A stretch of 64,000 nucleotides of DNA from AP-15 sp963787425 (GCA_963787425.1 CAWBCV010000015.1:115431-179430), one strand, 5' to 3'; shown: positions 1 to 9,236, counted from the first letter of the stretch. Program-made: numbers and translations. Notes: generated by a model from the sequence alone, not told the origin.

Positions 1-628
1 CCGCAGCCCCGACCGATGCTCCAACCAGTGTCATATGACGCGCCATTGCCTCGGCAAAGACCTGGCGATGGATTTCGTATTCCTTCGTCAGGGAAAGCGC
101 GTCGAATGTGCCGCTCGCCGCCATCAGCAGCATACCCGAAGCGATCCCCACCACCAGGGCCAGTTGCGCAATAATGCCGGCACCGACCCGTTGCAACGCG
201 TCGCCCACAGCGAGGGCGGCGCATGCCGTGAGTACCCAGAACGCAGGACCCAGTGAAATGCGGGAGGCGGGGCTGGCGCTCTGCGCTAGGAGGCTGGCCG
301 CCTGCCCCGCGGCGGCCAGGACAAGCAGCAGCAGCGCAACGGCGACTGCGCCGACGGCGCAGTGAAGCACCGCGCTCGGCCGCATCAGGCAGGCCGCCGC
401 CAATGTCGCGCCCAGTAGTGTAATGCCGGCGGTCGGCAGGGCGCCGGCTGCCGCCCATAGCGGGACCGGCCTGCCCGAGACGAGGCGGTTCGGCGCTTCG
501 CCGACAAATCCCGATAGCGCAACTGCAGCCGCCGCAACGATCACCAATACAAAAAGCACCTGGTTATGAATACGGGTCGAAAGAGAGAACCCAGGGCGAC
601 CGGCGGCCAGACTCGGCTGGACGGTCAC
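1..628 (-). CDS. Osmoprotectant ABC transporter permease, YehY-like (C-terminus beyond window)
   Basis: Inner-membrane subunit of an osmoprotectant/quaternary-amine importer. Translation from GTG at 628 stays open to the window edge (about 209 residues) and is very hydrophobic. It has a TM segment near residues 28-45 and several further Ala/Leu-rich helices, before a short region (from about residue 180) where the permease core would begin. The long N-terminal hydrophobic extension ahead of the core is typical of YehY rather than of short OpuCB/ProW permeases. The GTG overlaps the TGA of the binding-protein gene (GTGA), so the two are translationally coupled. An ATPase and a second permease probably follow outside the window. 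The start and family call are by eye. Confidence 0.72.
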   Translation of the reverse strand, partial: MTVQPSLAAGRPGFSLSTRIHNQVLFVLVIVAAAAVALSGFVGEAPNRLVSGRPVPLWAAAGALPTAGITLLGATLAAACLMRPSAVLHCAVGAVAVALLLLVLAAAGQAASLLAQSASPASRISLGPAFWVLTACAALAVGDALQRVGAGIIAQLALVVGIASGMLLMAASGTFDALSLTKEYEIHRQVFAEAMARHMTLVGASVGAA

Positions 629-1551
629 GGCAGGAAGTTCCTCGATCGCAGGTAGGAGGCCGCGACCGCTCCGGCCTCCTGTCCATCGACGGCAATCGCG
701 GCGTTGAGCTTCTGCAGAGCCTCGAGCGTCAATGTCGCGAAGATCGGATCGAGCACGGTGCGGATCTCGGGATGCTCCTGCAGCACCGGCTCGCGAATGA
801 CCGGGGCCGGCGCGTAGACGATTTGGGCGCCCTTGTCATCCCTGAGCGCAACGAGCCCGAGCGCCGCTAGGGCGCCGTCCGTACCATAGGCCATCGCCGC
901 GTTGACGCCGGACATCTCCTCGGCCGCGGCGCGCAAAGTGGCGGCAGTGTTGCCGCCCGATAAGGTCAGCAGCTGCTCGTCCGAAAGCCGGAAGCCGTAG
1001 GTCGCCTCGAAAGCCGGCAATGCCGACGGGCTCTCGACAAACTCCGCCGAAGCGGCGAGCTTGATCCTGCCGCCCTCTTTTACGTAGTTCGCGAAATCAT
1101 CCATCGTGGCGAAGTGTTGGCGCTCCGCCAGATCCCTGCGCACGGCGATCACCCAAGTGTTGTTTGCCGGCGCCGGGGTCAGCCACACCAGATGGTTCTT
1201 TTCCCGACACAGCGCCTCGACCAGCGCGTAACCGCGCTGCCAATTCTTCCATGCCGGATCTTGCTCCTTGTGAAAGAACAGCGCGCCGTTCCCGGTATAT
1301 TCGGGATAGATGTCGACCTGGCCGGCAAGAATGGCGGCGCGCACGATGTTGGTAGGCCCGAGCTGGAGCTTGTTTTCCACGGAAATGCCATGCGCCCGGA
1401 GCAGGGCCAGGATCATATTGCCGAGCAAGGCGCCTTCGGTGTCGATCTTCGACGCCACGACCACAGTGCCGTCGCGCGCCTGCGCCGGCGAGCCAATCAA
1501 TGCGACGGCCAAAGTAAGCGTGACGACGGCGGCAACCGAGCGCACAGGCAT
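625..1551 (-). CDS. Osmoprotectant ABC transporter substrate-binding protein (OsmF/YehZ family)
   Basis: Periplasmic binding protein of a glycine betaine/choline-type ABC importer, 308 aa. An N-terminal signal peptide ends near PAQA (about residue 25). A 'TNIVRAAILAGQVDIYPEYTG'-like block near residues 66-87 matches the OpuAC/OsmF fold signature. The protein is close to the usual family length of about 300 aa. It is the first gene of an operon with the overlapping YehY-like permease. The ligand cannot be told from sequence; glycine betaine, choline or a related compound is inferred from family. The 166-bp upstream gap holds a palindromic repeat but no recognisable regulator. Confidence 0.85.
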   Translation of the reverse strand: MPVRSVAAVVTLTLAVALIGSPAQARDGTVVVASKIDTEGALLGNMILALLRAHGISVENKLQLGPTNIVRAAILAGQVDIYPEYTGNGALFFHKEQDPAWKNWQRGYALVEALCREKNHLVWLTPAPANNTWVIAVRRDLAERQHFATMDDFANYVKEGGRIKLAASAEFVESPSALPAFEATYGFRLSDEQLLTLSGGNTAATLRAAAEEMSGVNAAMAYGTDGALAALGLVALRDDKGAQIVYAPAPVIREPVLQEHPEIRTVLDPIFATLTLEALQKLNAAIAVDGQEAGAVAASYLRSRNFLP

Positions 1552-1684
1552 TTACACGGGTTTCTGAGATCTCAAGGGCAGCCGACCGCTACTCTCCGGC
1601 ATCCCGTCGCACACCTAGTTTGTGTAATATAAGCCCGGATAGAGCGAAGCCGAAATCCAGCGGCGGCAGAGTTGGGGCTGGTAG

Positions 1685-1716
1685 TCCTGGGCCTCCGCTT
1701 GCGCGGGGGCGACGGG
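1685..1716. repeat. REP-like extragenic palindrome
   Basis: The intergenic stretch reads like a palindromic extragenic repeat. The arm CCGC, the short loop TTGC and the arm GCGG are followed by a GGGCGAC end. The same pattern (CCCCCGC, short loop, GCGGGGG, then GTGAC) recurs at 21179-21200. It sits just downstream of the DUF4242 gene stop (1718) and may act as a terminator or mRNA-stability element for that gene. Confidence 0.5.
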
Positions 1717-1717
1717 G

Positions 1718-1999
1718 TTAAGATGACTCGGTCGCCGTCGTCGGATCGATCATTCGGCGGACTTCGGTGATCTTGTTCGCCGGGAAGCCGCTACGCTTGG
1801 CGTGCTCCTGAATGATCGCTTCGTCCCGAGCGAGATAAACGCAAAACGTCTTGTCGTTGGCGACGTAGCTTTCGACCCACTGAATGTCGGGCCCGAGTTC
1901 CTTCAAGGTCGCGTTGGACTTTTGCGCGGCCTCGCGCAGGGCTTGCCGCTCGGCACTGCCGATGGCCGGCAGCTCGCGCTCGATGATGAACTTGCGCAT
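1718..1999 (-). CDS. DUF4242 (nickel-binding-like) small protein
   Basis: A 93-aa protein of the DUF4242 family, small ferredoxin-like-fold proteins. The visible features are an N-terminal 'MRKFIIERELP' strand, a central 'WVESYVANDKTFCVYLA' block near residues 41-57 and a C-terminal 'IIQEHAKRSGFPANKI' helix, in the family order and length. The biochemical role is unknown. Some relatives bind nickel, but no metal ligand pattern is claimed here. A purine-rich Shine-Dalgarno-like GGGAGG precedes the ATG. It may be co-transcribed with the flavin oxidoreductase gene ending at 2039. Confidence 0.7.
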   Translation of the reverse strand: MRKFIIERELPAIGSAERQALREAAQKSNATLKELGPDIQWVESYVANDKTFCVYLARDEAIIQEHAKRSGFPANKITEVRRMIDPTTATESS

Positions 2000-2038
2000 G
2001 GCTCCTCCCTTCAGAAATAGCGGCTTATAGCAACCAGA

Positions 2039-3101
2039 TTACTCTTCACGGGTAAAGTGCGGCATTACCTGCTCGGCGAAGAGCCGCATCGAGGCGAGCG
2101 CGTCACCCACCGGAACCATGTTGAAATTGACTTGCAGCGAGGCGTCTTCATAGCTGCCGAACGCGTCCTGCGTGCGGCGGATTTGACCCACGATCTCCTC
2201 GGGCGAACCGATCCAGGCGGCGCCTGAGTTCGATCTGATCCGCCGCCCGCGACTGACGGAGCTTGGCGATCACCTTGTCGTAGCCGGGATAATCCTGCGA
2301 GGTGCAGCCGTCGAGCCAGTCGGAGGCGGCTTCGACCAGCGAACCGAGATAGTCGTCGATGAAGGGGCTGGCGAAGGCCCGGGCGCGAGCGCCATCGGCA
2401 TCGCAGAACATGTGGAACGCGAGCATGACCTCGCCCTCGCCAGGGTGCCCGGCGGTCCTCCAGGCGTCGCGATAGGCGGCCAGCAACGGCCGCATCACGG
2501 CCCCGCCCAGCGGGATTGCCATGACCGAATATCCCATTCGTCCGGCGAAAGCGAAGGAATCGGCCGTGTTCAGTGCCGCGACATAGAATTTGGGGCGCGG
2601 CGTTTGCGTCGGGCGCGGCAGCGATGTCGTGTTCTCGATCGTGTGAAAGCGGCCCCGATGGGTCAAGTTCTCGCGGGTCAGCAGCAGCTCGACCTGTTCG
2701 ATGCCTTCGCGGAAGCGAGCGACCAATTCATCCGGTGAGCGGCCGAAACGGCGGAATTCGTGAGGCAAAAAGGCTCGGGCAAAGCCGACATCGAGACGCC
2801 CGCCGCTGATCGCGTCCAGCATTCCGATCTCGCCCGCCAGCTTCAGGGGATGATTGAAGGCGGGCAGTACGGCGCCCGTCACCAGACGGGCCTGGCGCGT
2901 GCGCTGGGCGGCCGCCGCCAGAAAAACCATCGGGTTCGGGCTGTAGCCGCCATAATAATGGAAATAATGCTCGACGATCCGGATGTGAGTGAAGCCGAGA
3001 TTATCCGCCTCTTCCGCAAGAGTGAGCGCCTCTCGGAAATACTCTGCCCCCGCTTTCTGTTCCGGCTTGACGTCGGGAAAGAACTGTACCCCGAATTGCA
3101 T
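2039..3101 (-). CDS. LLM-class flavin-dependent oxidoreductase (apparent frameshift near 2228-2245)
   Basis: Luciferase-like monooxygenase fold (F420/FMN-dependent oxidoreductase). The N-terminal block 'MQFGVQFFPD', a 'HIRIVEHYFHYYGGYSPNP' block and a 'DAISGGRLDVGFARAF' block (about residue 95 onward) are clear. The frame starting at 3101 runs into unrelated sequence after about residue 290. The expected C-terminus, including 'AAWIGSPEEIVGQIRRTQ' and 'MRLFAEQVMPHF', continues in the +1 frame and ends at TAA 2039-2041. A one-base indel near 2228-2245 restores a single protein of about 354 aa, normal for the family. The substrate is unknown. Either a sequencing indel or a recent mutation would explain it. 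Confidence 0.8.
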
Positions 3102-3191
3102 TTCCGTTCTCCGCGGGCCGCTTCAAGGCCGCTCTTGACGAGGGCGGCCGTCGAGTGATCCGATCCGCGCCAATCAGAGGAGAGAGCATAG

Positions 3192-4409
3192 ATGGCCGAC
3201 ACCGCAATTTGGAATTTTCGGCAGCTCGCACATCACGAGCTCGATGGGTTCGGCGGCATTGGCGAGGGGATGTCGATCCAGATCGCCAAGGACGGACGCC
3301 GTATCCTATGGCTGGCTCATGAGAGCGCGCCGAAAAATTTCACTGCAGTCGACGTCAGCGACCCGCGCGCCCCGAAGATCGTCGCCCGGGCCGACCTCCC
3401 GCAATCCCATATGCGCTCGAACTCGCTGGAGACGGTCGGCGACATCATGGCGGTCGCCTATCAAACGACGCAACAGGGGCTGCAGCCCGCCGGGTTCGAG
3501 TTGTTCGACATCTCGGTCCCGGAGAATCCGCGTTCGATCACGTTCTTCGATTGCTCCGGGCCCCATTCGCGCGGCGTCCATCAGCTGTGGTTTGCTGATG
3601 GAGAATACATTCACATGAGCTCCAGCGCGCCGGACTTCACCCCGACCCATCCCAGGGATGACCAGTTCTACCGAATCATCGATGTGAAGAACCCGTCGAA
3701 ACCGGTCGAGGTCGGCCGCTGGTGGCTGCCCGGCACGCGGCAGGGCGACAGCGAGCCGCCGCCGGTGCGTCATCCGGAAGGCGCCGACACTGGCTTCCGC
3801 CCGCATAATACCAATGTCTATCCCGAGCGGCCCGACCGCGCCTATCTCGGCTATATCGACGGCGGGATGGTCATTCTCGACATCTCGGACAAGAGCCGGC
3901 CGAAGATGGTGTCGCGCTGGGACTATCATCCGCCCTATCACGGCTTCACCCATACCGTCGTGCCGTTCTTCGACCGCAATCTGCTCATCGTCAGCGACGA
4001 ATGCGTGCGCACCGAGGGCGCCGACTGGCCCAAGCTCGTGTGGATCGTCGACGGCCGCACCGAGACCAACCCGGTGCCGATCGCGACCTGTCCGTTACCG
4101 GCGCTAGACACTTATCAGCGGCGCGGTGCCCGCTATGGCGCGCACAACCTTTACGAAAACCTGCCGAAGCCGAACGCGTGGAAGTCCGACCAAGTCGTCC
4201 TCGCGACTTACTTTAACGGCGGGTTGCGCGCCTATGACACCTCCAACCCGTACCAGCCGGCCGAGATCGGTTATTTCGTTCCAGCCCCTCCGGAACGGGC
4301 GCCGAGCGGAGCGATCCAGATCAACGATGTCTTTGTCGACGAACGGCAGATCGTCTACACCGTCGATCGGCATGTCGGAGGCCTCTATACCCTCGAAATG
4401 GACTTCTGA
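3192..4409 (+). CDS. LVIVD-repeat beta-propeller-like protein
   Basis: A 405-aa protein with repeated LVIVD-type strands, for example 'TAVDVSDPRAPKIVA', 'ELFDISVPENPRSITF', 'MVILDISDKSRPKMVSRW' and 'RAYDTSNPYQPAEIGYF'. These are spaced through the chain like blades of a beta-propeller. No signal peptide is evident, so it is probably cytoplasmic. Function is unknown. It starts at ATG 3192 after AGGAGAGAG and is divergent from the LLM oxidoreductase across 90 bp. Its last 38 bases overlap the likely start of the CobW-type GTPase, so the two may be expressed together. Confidence 0.8.
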   Translation: MADTAIWNFRQLAHHELDGFGGIGEGMSIQIAKDGRRILWLAHESAPKNFTAVDVSDPRAPKIVARADLPQSHMRSNSLETVGDIMAVAYQTTQQGLQPAGFELFDISVPENPRSITFFDCSGPHSRGVHQLWFADGEYIHMSSSAPDFTPTHPRDDQFYRIIDVKNPSKPVEVGRWWLPGTRQGDSEPPPVRHPEGADTGFRPHNTNVYPERPDRAYLGYIDGGMVILDISDKSRPKMVSRWDYHPPYHGFTHTVVPFFDRNLLIVSDECVRTEGADWPKLVWIVDGRTETNPVPIATCPLPALDTYQRRGARYGAHNLYENLPKPNAWKSDQVVLATYFNGGLRAYDTSNPYQPAEIGYFVPAPPERAPSGAIQINDVFVDERQIVYTVDRHVGGLYTLEMDF

Positions 4410-5433
4410 AGCCGGGCCGGAGGCGCTGTTCGGCGGAAAGGACGCGCCGCTCTTCGGCCGCCGGCAGCGGCGGGCGCGCGGCCCGCGGCTCCCGGTCATC
4501 GCGGTCACCGGCTTTTTGGGTTCGGGGAAGACGACCCTGATCCGCGCGCTGCTTGGCAAGCCGGAAGGCGCCAATACTGCGGTCGTAGTCAACGAATACG
4601 GCGAAGTCGGCATCGACAACGTGCTGTTGCGTTCGAGCAGCGATGTTACCGTGCTGCTCGGCAACGGGTGCGTGTGCTGCAACGTCCGCACCGACTTGCA
4701 GGAGACGCTGCACGGGCTGTTCGCCGATCGGGCGCGTGGCGCGGTGCCGAGTTTCGAGCGGGTCGTGATCGAGACCTCCGGGCTCGCCGATCCCGGTCCG
4801 GTGCTGCAGACCTTTGCCACCGACCGCGGCCTCGGCCGCGAATTCCACCTGCAGGCCCTGATCTCGGTGGTCGACGCCGTCAACGGAGAAGGCAATCTCG
4901 AGCGGATGCCCGAGGCGAAGAAGCAAGTGGCCCTCGCCGACCGCATCGTCGTCACCAAGAGCGATCTCGCCGACGCGGCGAAGACCGGCGATCTGATCGA
5001 GCACCTCGGCGCGCTGAACGCCGCACCCGTCGGCGTCGCCGTTGAGGGCGAGATCGAGCCGTCTTTCCTGCTGGCCGAGCCGCTCTCGCCGCGGCATAGC
5101 TTCGACCTTGGCAAAGCCGAGCATACGCACGGGCTCAGCAGCTTCGCGCTAATGTTTGAGAAGCCGCTCTCCTGGGCAGCATTCGAGCAGACGATGGCGG
5201 TGCTGACGGCACTTCGCGGCCCCGACCTCCTGCGTGTCAAAGGCCTCGTAGCGATCGAGGAATGTCGCGGGCCGGTCGTGGTTCACTTCGTGCAGCATGT
5301 CGCGCACCCGCCCGTCGAGCTCGAGGACTGGCCGGACGCCGACCGGCGATCCCGGCTGGTATTTGTGACCCGTGGCCTGCCGCGGGAGATCGTCGCGCGG
5401 CTCTTTACAGACGTGGCGGCGATTGCCGCCTGA
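4372..5433 (+). CDS. CobW/G3E-family metal-chaperone GTPase
   Basis: COG0523 P-loop GTPase, 353 aa from ATG 4372. Walker A GFLGSGKT is at residues 47-54. The metal-binding CVCC of 'GNGCVCCNVR' is at 100-103. 'ETSGLADPGPV' lies near 134-144 and the G4-like 'VTKSDLAD' further on. A CobW C-terminal domain follows ('LLRVKGLVAIEE', 'PVVVHFVQH'). Such proteins load or insert Zn, Co or other metals into client proteins; the client here is unknown. The reading frame is open further upstream inside the LVIVD gene, but that part lacks similarity, so 4372 is preferred. No histidine-rich tract is present. Confidence 0.87.
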   Translation: MSEASIPSKWTSEAGPEALFGGKDAPLFGRRQRRARGPRLPVIAVTGFLGSGKTTLIRALLGKPEGANTAVVVNEYGEVGIDNVLLRSSSDVTVLLGNGCVCCNVRTDLQETLHGLFADRARGAVPSFERVVIETSGLADPGPVLQTFATDRGLGREFHLQALISVVDAVNGEGNLERMPEAKKQVALADRIVVTKSDLADAAKTGDLIEHLGALNAAPVGVAVEGEIEPSFLLAEPLSPRHSFDLGKAEHTHGLSSFALMFEKPLSWAAFEQTMAVLTALRGPDLLRVKGLVAIEECRGPVVVHFVQHVAHPPVELEDWPDADRRSRLVFVTRGLPREIVARLFTDVAAIAA

Positions 5434-5554
5434 ACCCTGTCCCAAATGCTTGTACGCGGATAAACAAACCTTTGCCGATATTGATCGACCGGCAGTGCCG
5501 TGATATTCAGATCAATAACCAAGTGCTGCCCGTTAATCTTTCGCCAAGAGAGCG

Positions 5555-6085
5555 ATGCGAACACAATCTGCGGCGCTGGGAATAGCTGCCGCGGCGGTTT
5601 TTTCGACCACCGCGAGCGCATTGCCTTGTGCTGAGACCTCGCTTTGCAAAACCGCGACTTCGGAAATTACCTGTGCGGTAAGCGACAAGACTTCCAGTCC
5701 ACTGCCGCACGACCGACAGGGCGAACCGGGAGCCGACGCGCCACAGGATGGGTCGCAACCGCCACTCGGCCAGTCTGCGCTGTTCCTCGACATCGCTGAG
5801 CCCGAAGACGCGGAACCTTTTACCGGTCGCGGCATCAAGATTACCAACCTGCAAGCGACGATGACCTCAAACAAATATGTTGCGGGCCGCTTGCCTATCA
5901 CCGCGACCACCACCCCGGTCGAGGAGCTCATCATGTTCTCTCCGGATTACTGGTCGAGCAAGGAACTGCCGCGCATCCCGAAGCGAAACCCGGTCGGGGT
6001 CGGTCTTGTCACGGTGCCAAAACCGCCAGTAAAAGAACCCGATACCACCCCTGCGGGCCAATGGTTTCCGCAGCCGCGGCATTAG
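5555..6085 (+). CDS. Hypothetical exported protein (uncertain)
   Basis: A 176-residue open frame with a plausible N-terminal signal ('ALGIAAAAVFSTTASA', residues 7-22) and a proline-rich C-terminus ending in 'GQWFPQPRH'. No family is recognised. The opposite strand is also open across this stretch (5533-5934), so coding potential is ambiguous. It lies between the CobW gene and a decayed TPR-sulfotransferase gene, a region that looks degenerate. Treat it as a weak call. Confidence 0.35.
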   Translation: MRTQSAALGIAAAAVFSTTASALPCAETSLCKTATSEITCAVSDKTSSPLPHDRQGEPGADAPQDGSQPPLGQSALFLDIAEPEDAEPFTGRGIKITNLQATMTSNKYVAGRLPITATTTPVEELIMFSPDYWSSKELPRIPKRNPVGVGLVTVPKPPVKEPDTTPAGQWFPQPRH

Positions 6086-6994
6086 CAGGACCGAGCCGCC
6101 GGCGGGTCGCATCCGAAGGGCCGAAGCGAGAAGCGCAGCGGCGAGCGGGGCGGTTGCGGACCTTCCGGGCCGGATTTGCCCATCATCAGGCCGAACGGCT
6201 GGGGCGGGCGGAGCTCCTATACCGCAAAGCGCTGCAGAAAGATCCGAATGACGCCAATGCGCTGCACCTCCTCGGGGTCATCGCCTATCAGTTCGGGAAA
6301 GTCGGGACGGCGCTGCGGTTGATCGAGCGCGCGCTCCCGGCGGAAGGCTCGCGGAAGCGGTGGCGAGCTACCGCCGGGCATTAGCGCTCAACCACGATTA
6401 CGGCATGGCGCACAATAATCTTTCGGGTGCTCTAAATCAGCAGGAGGAATTCGCGGCGGGTCTCGCAAGTGCCGAACGGGCGATCGCGCTGATCCCTGAG
6501 TTTTTCGGGGCACATGTCAATCACGCCGACGCCTTGATGGGTCTCGAGCGGTTTGCCGAAGCCGAGGAGCCGCTGCGCCGGGCGCTGGACCTCGCGCCCG
6601 CATCATCCTGTGCCGGCGCGATCTGCGCGACGTTTGTTTGTCGTGCTATTTCCACCATTTCACCGAGGGGCACCTTTACGCCTATGACTTGGCGGATTGC
6701 GGGGCCAGGGCGTTGGAGATCGACCGGCGGGTGACCCACTGGTTGCGGGTGGTGCCGCTCGAAATCCTGGTGATCGATTACGAGAAGCTGGTCTCGGATC
6801 TGGAGGGCGAGAGCCGCCGGCTGATCGAGTTCCTCGGCCTCGAATGGGAACCGGCCTGCCTCGACTTTCACCTCACCGAACGGCCGGTCTTGACGGCCAG
6901 CGCGTGGCAAATTCGCCAACCACTCTACACCCGCTCGGTCGGGCGCTGGCGGCATTACGAGCGCCATCTGGCCCCGCTGCTAAAGTTGCGATAG
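6061..6994 (+). pseudogene. TPR-sulfotransferase, internally deleted and frameshifted
   Basis: Remnant of a protein with N-terminal tetratricopeptide repeats and a C-terminal PAPS-dependent sulfotransferase domain. TPR motifs are visible in two frames: 'AELLYRKALQKDPNDANALH' near 6210-6270, then 'YRRALALNHDYGMAHNNLSG' near 6370-6430 after a frameshift around 6340-6365. At about 6597 the TPR part is joined to the end of a sulfotransferase ('RRDLRDVCLSCYFHHF', then 'RRLIEFLGLEWEPACLDFH') in another frame. The middle of the enzyme, including the 5'-phosphosulfate loop, is missing. At least one frameshift plus a deletion make it non-functional. The start is uncertain. Confidence 0.8.
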
Positions 6995-7039
6995 CACTGT
7001 GCGGTAACGGCGGGTCATTCAGCGAGGACAGGAGGAGTC

Positions 7040-7921
7040 ATGAAGATCGGTTTTGTCGGGCTCGGGATCATGGGACATCCGATGGCCCTTAATCTGATCA
7101 AAGGCGGACACGCGCTCTTTGTTTATGGCAAGCGCCGGTTGCCCACCGATGTCCGCGAGGGCGGGGCCACGGTTTGCGACACCTTGAAGGCGATCGCCGA
7201 GAATGCCGAGATCGTCATCCTGATGGTGCCGGACACCCCGGACGTGAAGAGCGTGCTGTTCGATCCCGGCGGGATTGCCGAGGGGCTATCGGCGGGCAAG
7301 ATCGTCGTCGATATGAGCTCGATCTCGCCGATCGAAACCAAGGTGTTTGCCGCCGAGATCAACAAGAAGGGCTGCGACTATCTCGACGCGCCGGTCTCCG
7401 GCGGCGAGGTCGGCGCCAAGGCGGCGTCCCTGACGATCATGGTCGGCGGTCCCGAACGCGCCTTTACGAAGGTCAAACCGCTGTTCGATCTGATGGGCAA
7501 GAACATCACCCTGGTCGGCGGGAATGGCGACGGCCAGACGACCAAGGTCGCCAACCAGATCATCGTCGCATTGACGATCGAGGCGGTCGGCGAGGCCCTC
7601 CTATTTGCCTCGCGCGCCGGCGCCGACCCGGCCAAAGTAAGACAGGCGTTGATGGGCGGATTCGCCTCGTCGCGCATCCTCGAAATCCACGGCGAACGAA
7701 TGATCAAGCGCAACTTCGACCCGGGCTTCCGCATCGAATTGCATCAGAAGGATTTGAACCTGGCCCTCCAAGGCGCCCGCTCGCTCAACCTCTCCCTGCC
7801 CAACACGGCGACAACCCAGGAACTGTTCAACGCCGCCGCCGCCCTCGGCGGCAAGGGCTGGGACCATTCCGGCCTGGTCCGCGTCCTCGAACACCTGGCC
7901 CGTCACGAGGTCGCGAAATAA
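7040..7921 (+). CDS. 2-hydroxy-3-oxopropionate reductase-like beta-hydroxyacid dehydrogenase
   Basis: NAD(P)-dependent beta-hydroxyacid dehydrogenase, 293 aa, most like tartronate semialdehyde reductase (GarR/GlxR). It has the Rossmann motif GLGIMG at residues 7-12 and the substrate-binding 'DAPVSGG' at 116-122. The catalytic lysine block 'GQTTKVANQ' has Lys169. The length is normal. It starts at ATG 7040 after AGGAGT. In the glycerate pathway it would reduce tartronate semialdehyde to glycerate, but no glyoxylate carboligase or hydroxypyruvate isomerase is nearby, so a related hydroxyacid is possible. Confidence 0.85.
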   Translation: MKIGFVGLGIMGHPMALNLIKGGHALFVYGKRRLPTDVREGGATVCDTLKAIAENAEIVILMVPDTPDVKSVLFDPGGIAEGLSAGKIVVDMSSISPIETKVFAAEINKKGCDYLDAPVSGGEVGAKAASLTIMVGGPERAFTKVKPLFDLMGKNITLVGGNGDGQTTKVANQIIVALTIEAVGEALLFASRAGADPAKVRQALMGGFASSRILEIHGERMIKRNFDPGFRIELHQKDLNLALQGARSLNLSLPNTATTQELFNAAAALGGKGWDHSGLVRVLEHLARHEVAK

Positions 7922-7955
7922 CTCGCTCGCCCCGCTTACGGGGAGAGGGTCGGGA
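7922..7955. repeat. Short GC-rich extragenic palindrome
   Basis: Directly after the reductase stop, CCCCG-CTTA-CGGGG (7930-7943) forms a small hairpin followed by GAGAGGGT. The same word pattern is found in the longer repeat at 13250-13360. It may be a copy of a dispersed palindromic repeat trimmed between two co-directional genes. Confidence 0.4.
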
Positions 7956-7968
7956 ACGTCGCAGCTCG

Positions 7969-8631
7969 ATGAGCTTCACCCCCATACGATATGACGCGGA
8001 GCGGGTCAGGGGCCTCTCGGACACGACGATCGCATATTACGATCGGTTCGCCCGGGCTTTCTGGGACGGCACGCGACACCACGATGTCAGTCAAAATTAC
8101 GCGGCATTCCTGGATGCGATTGAGGGCGATCCTCCGTATTCCCTCCTCGATCTCGGTTGTGGACCCGGACGCGATCTCAGTCATTTCCGATCTTTGGGGC
8201 ACGAAGCCGTGGGGCTCGACGGATCGCTGCAGTTCGTTGCGATGGCGCGCTCGTATTCGCAGTGCGAAGTTTTTCATCAGGATTTCCTGGCGATGCAATT
8301 GCCCGAGAGCCGCTATCACGGCATTTTTGCAAATGCGTCGTTGTTTCATGTGCCCAGCCAAGAATTGCCGAGGATTCTGCGTGAACTGTGCGACTCGTTG
8401 AAGCCGCGCGGCGTGCTGTTCTCCTCAAACCCGAGAGGGAACAACGAGGAGGGATTGAGCGACGGCCGCTATGCCTGCTTTTTCGATCTCGACACCTGGC
8501 GCGATTACGTCACCTCTGCCGGCTTCGTGGAGGTGGGCCATTACTACCGCCCGCCGGGACTGCCGCGCCACAGGCAGCCGTGGCTTGCGAGCGTTTGGCG
8601 CAAAGCGTGGCCCGGGCCGGCATCGTGCTGA
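7969..8631 (+). CDS. Class I SAM-dependent methyltransferase
   Basis: 220-aa Rossmann-type methyltransferase. SAM-binding motif I 'DLGCGPGRDL' lies at residues 61-70, an acidic residue follows in 'AVGLDGS' (motif II), and 'YHGIFANASLFHV' matches motif IV. The start at ATG 7969 is chosen because it gives the usual short N-terminal helix before motif I; the frame is open upstream inside the previous gene without similarity. The substrate is unknown. The gene follows the reductase by 47 bp. Confidence 0.82.
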   Translation: MSFTPIRYDAERVRGLSDTTIAYYDRFARAFWDGTRHHDVSQNYAAFLDAIEGDPPYSLLDLGCGPGRDLSHFRSLGHEAVGLDGSLQFVAMARSYSQCEVFHQDFLAMQLPESRYHGIFANASLFHVPSQELPRILRELCDSLKPRGVLFSSNPRGNNEEGLSDGRYACFFDLDTWRDYVTSAGFVEVGHYYRPPGLPRHRQPWLASVWRKAWPGPASC

Positions 8632-8690
8632 GCGGCCTCGATGTAGACTAACATCGACATGCCGCATTCCGCAGTTCGAGAAAGAGAGAG

Positions 8691-9236
8691 ATGAGCCCTA
8701 GTTCGACGGCTGGCGGCGAACGTTTTGACGTAGCCTACCTGGTCCTCAGCGGCACGACGACGGCGGCACGCTGTCCCGAGATTTTGGGTGGGCTGGTCGG
8801 GCTCGGCTTTTCGACTGTTATCGCAATCCCGACGCCGAATGCTTCGCGCGTTATCGCGCCGCGCGACCTCGCCGACGTCGCGGCGGTGCAGGTCGTCGAA
8901 TCCTACTTCGATCTGGCCATCCGCCCACGACCGCCGCGTGGCGTGCTGGTGTTCGCGCCCTGCAGCTTCAACTCGCTGAACAAGCTCGCACACGGAATCG
9001 CCGACAACCTCGCGCTATCGGTGGTCGCCGAAGCGATAGGGCGCGGTACGCCGGTCATCGTAGGCCCGTCGTTGAACGCGCCGCTCCTGAACCACCCCGA
9101 GGCGCGGGCATCGCTCGAAAAACTGTCCGCCTGGGGCGTGACCATCGTCCCGCCGGTCGACGAGGGTGAGGGACCGCGCCTCGCCCCATCCGCCGTGCTG
9201 GTCGATGCCGCTCGCCCTTATGCTCGTCGAGGCTGA
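8691..9236 (+). CDS. Flavoprotein-fold protein (PPC decarboxylase/UbiX superfamily)
   Basis: 181-aa protein with the flavoprotein (PF02441-like) fold signature. 'VAYLVLSGTTTA' begins the N-terminal strand-loop near residue 14. 'VLVFAPCSFNSLNKLAHGIADN' (about 84-105) matches the phosphate/FMN-binding 'AP.S.N...K...GI.DNL' block, and 'TPVIVGPSLN' gives the next strand. Homologous proteins are FMN decarboxylases or prenyltransferases. The specific reaction is not apparent. The ATG at 8691 follows AGAGAGAG. Confidence 0.68.
   Translation: MSPSSTAGGERFDVAYLVLSGTTTAARCPEILGGLVGLGFSTVIAIPTPNASRVIAPRDLADVAAVQVVESYFDLAIRPRPPRGVLVFAPCSFNSLNKLAHGIADNLALSVVAEAIGRGTPVIVGPSLNAPLLNHPEARASLEKLSAWGVTIVPPVDEGEGPRLAPSAVLVDAARPYARRG

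Noticed and set aside
5533..5934. Minus-strand frame opposite the hypothetical exported protein
   Set aside because: Equally open but without a better start or similarity. The plus frame has a signal-like N-terminus, so only that one is listed, at low confidence.
7174..8631. Long 485-codon frame over the reductase gene
   Set aside because: Its first part is a shadow of the GarR-like gene and only the last 220 codons, from ATG 7969, are a real methyltransferase.
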